From an uncultured Fibrobacter sp. (GTDB lineage Bacteria > Fibrobacterota > Fibrobacteria > Fibrobacterales > Fibrobacteraceae): a stretch of 9,420 nucleotides of DNA. A program made the position numbers and the translations under genes. Shown here piece by piece: positions 4,815-9,420 of this stretch (its first letter is position 1; each line of letters starts with the position of its first letter). The notes below the pieces were generated by a model. That model searched no databases. It worked only from the letters and a program-made list of their open reading frames with translations, and was not told where the DNA came from. The stretch is from assembly GCA_937891805.1 (NCBI GenBank), contig CALATK010000238.1, positions 1 through 9,420 of the forward strand, written 5' to 3'.

Positions 4815-7800
4815 ATGTGGGTGTTAAAGAAAAGTTTACTTGGACTGGCCCTGGTGGTCGGGGCCGTCTGTTCGTCCTTTGCCGGCGAACCGACCTATAG
4901 TGTGGACGTGTACCCGTTCACGTTCGGACTTTCGGATACAACCCAGGAACTGGAACACTGGAACCGCTTGATGAAGTACAAGCTGTTCGCCACGGGGTTG
5001 AATGATGGTACGGGCATTGAGTTTATAGGCCAAAGCATCTTTATTACCGATAGCGTAGGTTATGTGGGGAGTGCCAAGGGAAACTTCAAGATGGGCGGGA
5101 ACACGAACCATGCCATTGGCGGCCCGATTCTATTTGGAGGTAGTTTTTTAAATGGAGATGGCCAGGACTCAATTTTGACCGGTCCTACCCGCTTTAAAGG
5201 GGGGTTCAATCCTAGTTCTAATGGAAGTGGTTCAAACTACTTTGCGGGAAATTATTGCTTTGATGGCGGTTACAATGGGAATACTAATGCTGGTATAACA
5301 AAGGGAAATGGTTCTATTCTGGATGCTGCTGCGTGCGCTTCTACGGATTTGGTCTATGCTGTTGACGAAGATTTGGATGTCCCTACTCCTGATTTTAGTT
5401 CCCCTGCGCTTCATAGAATAAATGCCATTAGCGGTGATGGAGTAAAATACATTCATGTCGAGCCGAATCCCGACGGGGATTCGAGTTCGTACAATATTGT
5501 AATCCCCTCTATTACCTTTAACAACAATACTAAAATTCATGTCGTTATGCCCCCAGGCGGTCGTTTGACCAAAATTTTTGTGGAAGGGAGTATATCGAAT
5601 TTTGGGTCCACGGCTAACCAGGAAATTGTTGTAGTGTATGCAAAGGGTGGGACATGGAATGGAACGGCTTGGACCGGCTTTACGGACTCTCCGCTGACAA
5701 ATTCTGATTATGCTGGAAACCTATTGTTCTACACGCCCAACAATCTTTCTATGGGGGCTTCACAGAAAACGATGCAGGGAACTTACATCTGTGGAGGAAA
5801 TATCCAGTTTGCCCAGAATACGTCTTTTGCAGGGCAACTTTTGGCAAAGACCATAAAAATAAACGCCTTCTTTGCGGCCAAGGACTTCAAGTATGTTCCC
5901 TTCAACCCACCCCAAATCGGTCTAGACATGGCCGTTAACCAGCAACTTTCCGAGGCTGATGTGAAGGTGGCTGGCTACTCCGGTAGCACCTTGGATATTA
6001 AGCTGACCAAGACCCCCACGACAGACGTGACGTTTAACTACTGCTTCGCTTTTAACGGCACCGACGATAATGGTTCTACGTTGGCCAAACTCAACGACGT
6101 GTGTACTACCAGTGGCCAGGATGGTTGCTCGGGCTACATCAATCTGCCTATTTGCGGAACCGATACATCTTCAGCTCGAATTCTTAAGGGGGAAAAGACC
6201 ACGGAAACCCCCATCAAGATATGGATTAACGATGACGCTCTCATGGAGCAGCGTGAATTTTTCTCTTTGAAAATATTTAACCTGACTGGAGGCGTGTTCA
6301 GCGATAATTCCCGCGAATGGCCAGTGTCCATGCAGATTCTCGATGATGATACCGGGACTCCCTGCGATATAGAAAGTGCGAACAATAGTGTCACCATTCC
6401 AGAAGACGCCTCTATCGTCCTTAATGGTGCGTTCCCCGCGCAATGTTCAGATGGCACGGGTACGGCCTTCAATGTGATTATTACGGCTCTTCCCGGCAAG
6501 GGCTCGCTGACCTATCAGGGCAAGGCTGTCTCGGTGAGCCAGTCTATTCCTAGCAGTGGTCTGGGAGATTTGAAGTTTATTCCAGCCTTGAATCAGAACG
6601 GCTCTCCTTATACGACCGTCAAGTTCAAGGTCAACGACCCAGTGGAAAGCAGGACTACGGATGCTTATACCCTCACAATCAACGTGACTCCGGCGAATGA
6701 TGCTCCCATTGCCACGGGTTGCGACAAAACTCTTGACGAGGGCGTAGCGAAGACTACTCCTGTTTGCACGGTAACGGCATCAGATGTGGATGCGACTACT
6801 AAGGCTGCGGGCGAAAAGTACACCTTGACTTACAGCATCATTTATGGGAACGATGGTGATGCTCTGGATGTCAATGGGGATGCCCCATTCGCCATCAATC
6901 CGACTACGGGTGCTATTACTGTCAATGGCGTTTTGGACCACGAACGAATTAGTTTTTATCCCTTGTTGGTGCAGGTTACTGACGGCGCTGCCAAAACAGT
7001 GGTTTCTGTCAATGTTACCATCAAAGACGTGAACGAAGCCCCTGTTGCTCTCAACTGTACGGGCACAGTTGCTGAAGATGCTCTTCTCAACACCTATACG
7101 GGGTGCTGGATTAACGCCAGTGACCCCGAAGGGACGACTCTGAAGTACGAGATTACCGGTGGAACGGGCAAGGAAAAGTTCTCTATTAATGCCGAAGGAA
7201 ACATCTTTACAGCGGCGGCCCTGGATTACGAAACCCAGAGTTCCTACACCCTGACCATTACGGTCAAGGATAAAAATGGAGCTTCCGGCTACAAGTCGAC
7301 AACAGCGACGGCTACGATTACTGTTACCGACGTGAACGAACCGCCTGCTGCTCCTGCCGATACCTGCTGGATAAAGGAAAATACCAAGACGCCGTTCTAC
7401 AAGAAGGATGGGACTACCACCAAGACTTGTTCCGTGGCAGGCTCTGACCCAGAGGGCAAGTCCTTGACTTATTCCATAACTGCGGGTAACACGAATACGA
7501 CATTTGCGGTCAATTCATCTTCTGGCGTGGTAACGGCAAGCAAGGCCCCTGACTTTGAAACTACGCCGGAGTTCCCCTTGGTTATTAGCGTCTCTGATGG
7601 AGTAAATGAACCCATTAAGACGCTGGCCCTTATCAAGGTTATTGATGTGAACGAGGCTCCCACAGCCAAGAATACCTCTTGTACGATTGCCGAAAATTCT
7701 CCAATCAACTTGGTAACGCCTTGCTGGATTGAGGCAAGTGACCAGGATGGCGACGCGCTGACCTATAGTATTACCAGCGCGACACAGAATGGTGCGGACT

Positions 7801-9420
7801 ATTTCAGGGTTGATGAGCACGGCAATATCGTGGTGAAGGCTCTCATTGACTACGATGCCCTAAGTTCTGATAAGTTCTTTGTCCTTACGGTTACGGTTTC
7901 CGATGGCCGTGGCAAGACGAAAACGGCCACAGCCACGGTGAATATCACCGATGAAAATGAGGCTCCTTCCGTTACCCAGGATACCTGCTGGATAAAGGAA
8001 AATACCAAGACCCCGTTCTATCAGAAGAACAAGACCACCACCAAGACTTGTAAAGTTACCGGCACAGATCCGGAAGGCAAGACCTTGAGCTATTCCATTT
8101 CGGCGGGTAATGCGAATTCAACATTTGCGATCAGTTCTTCTGGTGTGATTACGGCCAGCAAGGCTCCTAACTTCGAAGATGTTTCTGACTACACTCTGGT
8201 CATTGATGTCTCCGATGGGACGAATTCGACCAAGACGGCTGTTTTGGTCCATGTCATTGATGTGAACGAACGGCCTACGGCTGAGGTGGAGACCAATCCG
8301 TCTGAGGTTCCGGAGAATTCTTCTGTCAATACTTATGTAACATGGGTGAATGCATCCGATATTGAAGATGGCCTGAAACTGACATACAGTATTGTTGCCG
8401 GCAACGAAGATGGCGCCTTTACCATAAAGTCTTCCGGAGTTGGCCAAAACGATGACGGCGAAATCCGCGTGGCTAAGGATATCATAGACTTTGAAACCAA
8501 GTCTTCTTACTCGCTAACAATTCGCGTGTGCGATCTGGGAACTCCTGGCACAGCTGCCGATACCCTGTGTGTTGATGTGGTTGCGAATATCACGGTGAAG
8601 GACGGCAATGAGAAGCCCACAATCACGGGAATTCCCGACCAGGTCATTGACGAACATACTCCGGTGGGAACTCCGGTGGGAACGGTTACGGGAACAGATC
8701 CCGAAGATGGTGACCTGACGTTCAGCTTTGCCGGCGGAAACAACGGTCAGGCATTCGCCATCGACCCGACCACTGGTGTAATTACGGTGGCCAGGGACAT
8801 TGATTTCGAAGCACTGACCGATACGGTGTTCAAGATAAAGGTTCTTGTTGTAGATAACGGCGGCCTCCGCGATGAGACCTTTGTCAATATTGCCATCCGT
8901 GACATCAACGAAGGTGCCGAAATCGACGACGCCACTATGACCGTGGCCGAAAACCAGCCCAAGGGGACTCCGGTTGGAACCTTGGAACTTTATGACCAGG
9001 ATACAAAGAACGAGAACCGCCAGAATAAATTCCAGGCCATCGGTGGTGACAAGGATTTGTTTACCATCGATGCGACTACAGGTGAGATAAAGACCAACGC
9101 TGTATTCGATTACGAAGCCAAGACTTCTTACAGCTTGGTGGTGCGCGTGTATGACCAGGACGGCAATGCCGACACGGCTACCGTTACCATCAATATTGCA
9201 GACGTCAAGGAATCGTCTAACATTCAGGTGACCTACGCCGAAACGGGTAGTGGAGCCTGGAGCCAGACCAATCCGGTGGGAACCCTGTATATCAACGAGA
9301 ACAGCATGCTTCTCCAGTGGACCGCCGATGGCAAGCCTATGCCCGACACCCTGCTGGAAAATCTCCACGAGGGTTACAATGTGGTGACGCTGACCTACAC
9401 GGACCCCACCAAGAACAAGG
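4815..9420 (+). CDS. Giant secreted cadherin-repeat surface protein, 3' end outside window
   Basis: The frame is open for 1535 codons to the window edge. Residues 1-23 are a signal peptide (MWVLKKSLLGLALVVGAVCSSFA) with probable cleavage after Ala23; Cys19 is not in a lipobox. Residues 24-366 form a Gly/Asn/Phe-rich domain that I do not recognise, ending in FAGQLLAKTIKIN (338-350) and YVPFNPP (360-366). Residues about 375-512 resemble a Calx-beta domain, with WINDDALMEQREFF (470-483) and ILDDD. Residues 515-630 resemble a tandem-95/Cadherin_5 domain ending TPANDAP. Eight cadherin-type repeats of about 100 residues follow (631-1465), with D-V-N-E-x-P linkers, DYE/DFE motifs and T-G-x-I-T turns that in this family bind calcium between domains. 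From 1466 a different module begins (YINENSMLLQWTADGK at 1491-1506). It is probably extracellular, rigidified by calcium, and used in adhesion or cell-surface contact; the ligand is unknown. The C-terminal anchor or secretion signal is not visible. Confidence 0.9.
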   Translation, partial: MWVLKKSLLGLALVVGAVCSSFAGEPTYSVDVYPFTFGLSDTTQELEHWNRLMKYKLFATGLNDGTGIEFIGQSIFITDSVGYVGSAKGNFKMGGNTNHAIGGPILFGGSFLNGDGQDSILTGPTRFKGGFNPSSNGSGSNYFAGNYCFDGGYNGNTNAGITKGNGSILDAAACASTDLVYAVDEDLDVPTPDFSSPALHRINAISGDGVKYIHVEPNPDGDSSSYNIVIPSITFNNNTKIHVVMPPGGRLTKIFVEGSISNFGSTANQEIVVVYAKGGTWNGTAWTGFTDSPLTNSDYAGNLLFYTPNNLSMGASQKTMQGTYICGGNIQFAQNTSFAGQLLAKTIKINAFFAAKDFKYVPFNPPQIGLDMAVNQQLSEADVKVAGYSGSTLDIKLTKTPTTDVTFNYCFAFNGTDDNGSTLAKLNDVCTTSGQDGCSGYINLPICGTDTSSARILKGEKTTETPIKIWINDDALMEQREFFSLKIFNLTGGVFSDNSREWPVSMQILDDDTGTPCDIESANNSVTIPEDASIVLNGAFPAQCSDGTGTAFNVIITALPGKGSLTYQGKAVSVSQSIPSSGLGDLKFIPALNQNGSPYTTVKFKVNDPVESRTTDAYTLTINVTPANDAPIATGCDKTLDEGVAKTTPVCTVTASDVDATTKAAGEKYTLTYSIIYGNDGDALDVNGDAPFAINPTTGAITVNGVLDHERISFYPLLVQVTDGAAKTVVSVNVTIKDVNEAPVALNCTGTVAEDALLNTYTGCWINASDPEGTTLKYEITGGTGKEKFSINAEGNIFTAAALDYETQSSYTLTITVKDKNGASGYKSTTATATITVTDVNEPPAAPADTCWIKENTKTPFYKKDGTTTKTCSVAGSDPEGKSLTYSITAGNTNTTFAVNSSSGVVTASKAPDFETTPEFPLVISVSDGVNEPIKTLALIKVIDVNEAPTAKNTSCTIAENSPINLVTPCWIEASDQDGDALTYSITSATQNGADYFRVDEHGNIVVKALIDYDALSSDKFFVLTVTVSDGRGKTKTATATVNITDENEAPSVTQDTCWIKENTKTPFYQKNKTTTKTCKVTGTDPEGKTLSYSISAGNANSTFAISSSGVITASKAPNFEDVSDYTLVIDVSDGTNSTKTAVLVHVIDVNERPTAEVETNPSEVPENSSVNTYVTWVNASDIEDGLKLTYSIVAGNEDGAFTIKSSGVGQNDDGEIRVAKDIIDFETKSSYSLTIRVCDLGTPGTAADTLCVDVVANITVKDGNEKPTITGIPDQVIDEHTPVGTPVGTVTGTDPEDGDLTFSFAGGNNGQAFAIDPTTGVITVARDIDFEALTDTVFKIKVLVVDNGGLRDETFVNIAIRDINEGAEIDDATMTVAENQPKGTPVGTLELYDQDTKNENRQNKFQAIGGDKDLFTIDATTGEIKTNAVFDYEAKTSYSLVVRVYDQDGNADTATVTINIADVKESSNIQVTYAETGSGAWSQTNPVGTLYINENSMLLQWTADGKPMPDTLLENLHEGYNVVTLTYTDPTKNK
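4884..5912 (+). other. Unrecognised N-terminal domain of the giant protein
   Basis: This corresponds to residues 24-366. Many short Gly-turn-separated strands (GNFKMGG, IGGPILFGGSF, FKGGF, YFAGNYCFDGGY) suggest a right-handed beta-helix or similar all-beta fold. Its last part (GTYICGGNIQFAQNTSFAG, then a LLAKTIKIN strand) follows a pattern seen in choice-of-anchor-A-like beta-solenoid domains, where a polar strand and a G-x-hydrophobic-A-K step recur. I cannot confirm that link. Three cysteines (148, 174, 326) are present. Confidence 0.4.
5937..6704 (+). other. Calx-beta-like and tandem-95-like domains
   Basis: Residues 375-512 carry the late Calx-beta signature: a strand, then INDD, E-x-x-E-F-F-S-L-K-I, a Gly-rich turn, and a closing ILDDD acidic motif. 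They also contain four Cys (410, 430, 438, 447), unusual for this fold. Residues 515-630 show GKGSLTYQGKAV, then DLKFIPALNQNG and VKFKVND, the usual order of the tandem-95/Cadherin_5 type, and end in PANDAP before the cadherin array. Both folds commonly bind calcium in secreted bacterial proteins. Confidence 0.6.
7359..8011 (+). repeat. Recent internal duplication linking cadherin repeats 3 and 5
   Basis: A 32-base stretch at 7359-7390 is identical to 7980-8011, encoding DTCWIKENTK and the start of the next codon. The similarity continues through both repeats (residues 845-949 and 1052-1154), with about two thirds identical residues in my hand alignment. The offset of 621 bases equals exactly two repeat units, yet repeats 4 and 6 are not similarly close. 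A single-repeat copy or gene conversion therefore fits better than a two-repeat duplication. Confidence 0.85.
8658..8681 (+). repeat. Tandem 12-base duplication in cadherin repeat 7
   Basis: ACTCCGGTGGGA occurs twice in a row, encoding TPVG-TPVG at residues 1282-1289. The corresponding place in repeat 8 has only one TPVG. The duplication keeps the frame and probably arose by slippage. Confidence 0.85.

Larger units (their letters stand above)
6705..9209 (+). repeat. Array of eight cadherin-type repeats (protein-level)
   Basis: Repeat boundaries set at the x-N-E-x-P linkers give residues 631-743, 744-844, 845-949, 950-1051, 1052-1154, 1155-1268, 1269-1367 and 1368-1465. Each has an acidic E/D-E-N-type start, an S/T-D-x-x-G/D-x-x-L-x-Y/F-S segment, a T/S-G-x-I/V strand, a DYE/DFE/NFE/DHE/DYD motif and a closing D-x-N-E-like linker (DVKES in the last). 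Repeats 1-5 carry a cysteine pair flanking the first strands; repeats 7 and 8 lack Cys. At DNA level the array is diverged, apart from repeats 3 and 5. Confidence 0.85.

Noticed and set aside
4866..4886. Lipoprotein signal at Cys19 of the giant protein
   Set aside because: The residue before Cys is Val and the -3 position is Gly, which does not fit a lipobox; an SFA cleavage site a few residues on is a better match.
8514..9368. 284-codon minus-strand open frame opposite the giant gene
   Set aside because: The plus strand encodes well-formed cadherin repeats through this region; the antisense frame is a codon-bias shadow.

Overview
The window looks like chromosomal DNA from a Fibrobacter-type bacterium. 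The basis is indirect: moderate GC, secreted proteins with serine-run linkers behind a lipoprotein signal, a very large cadherin-repeat surface protein, and a single-chain class I fumarase that would suit a succinate-producing metabolism. This assignment is inference from protein style. No marker gene such as rRNA is present.

Layout, left to right. (1) A leftward gene occupies 1-335 and runs off the left edge. It encodes a signal peptide followed by a long Ala/Pro/Glu-rich segment. The plus-strand Ala/Gly-rich frame over the same bases is only its shadow. (2) A divergent intergenic region (336-662) holds phased A/T tracts, a rightward promoter, three consecutive GC-rich hairpins and a telomere-like C-rich heptamer repeat that ends just before the next start codon. 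(3) A complete class I (4Fe-4S) fumarase lies at 663-2300, followed by a dispersed-repeat-like element and a clear terminator. (4) A 676-residue lipoprotein (2573-4603) has its own promoter, Shine-Dalgarno site and terminator. It has a poly-Ser linker and cysteine-rich Ig-like modules. (5) A giant secreted protein begins at 4815 and stays open for 1535 codons to the right edge. Its order is signal peptide, unrecognised Gly-rich N-terminal domain, Calx-beta-like domain, tandem-95/cadherin-like domain, eight cadherin-type repeats, then the start of another module.

The fumarase is an isolated central-metabolism gene, converting malate to fumarate in the reductive branch toward succinate. The lipoprotein and the cadherin protein are separately transcribed, co-oriented cell-surface genes that share a similar promoter -10 region. 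A joint role in adhesion or surface organisation is plausible but unproven.

I found no mobile element, CRISPR array, tRNA or rRNA. The most unusual items are the structured, apparently Shine-Dalgarno-less fumarase leader, the recurrent cysteine pairs in the cadherin array, and the unrecognised N-terminal domain of the giant protein.
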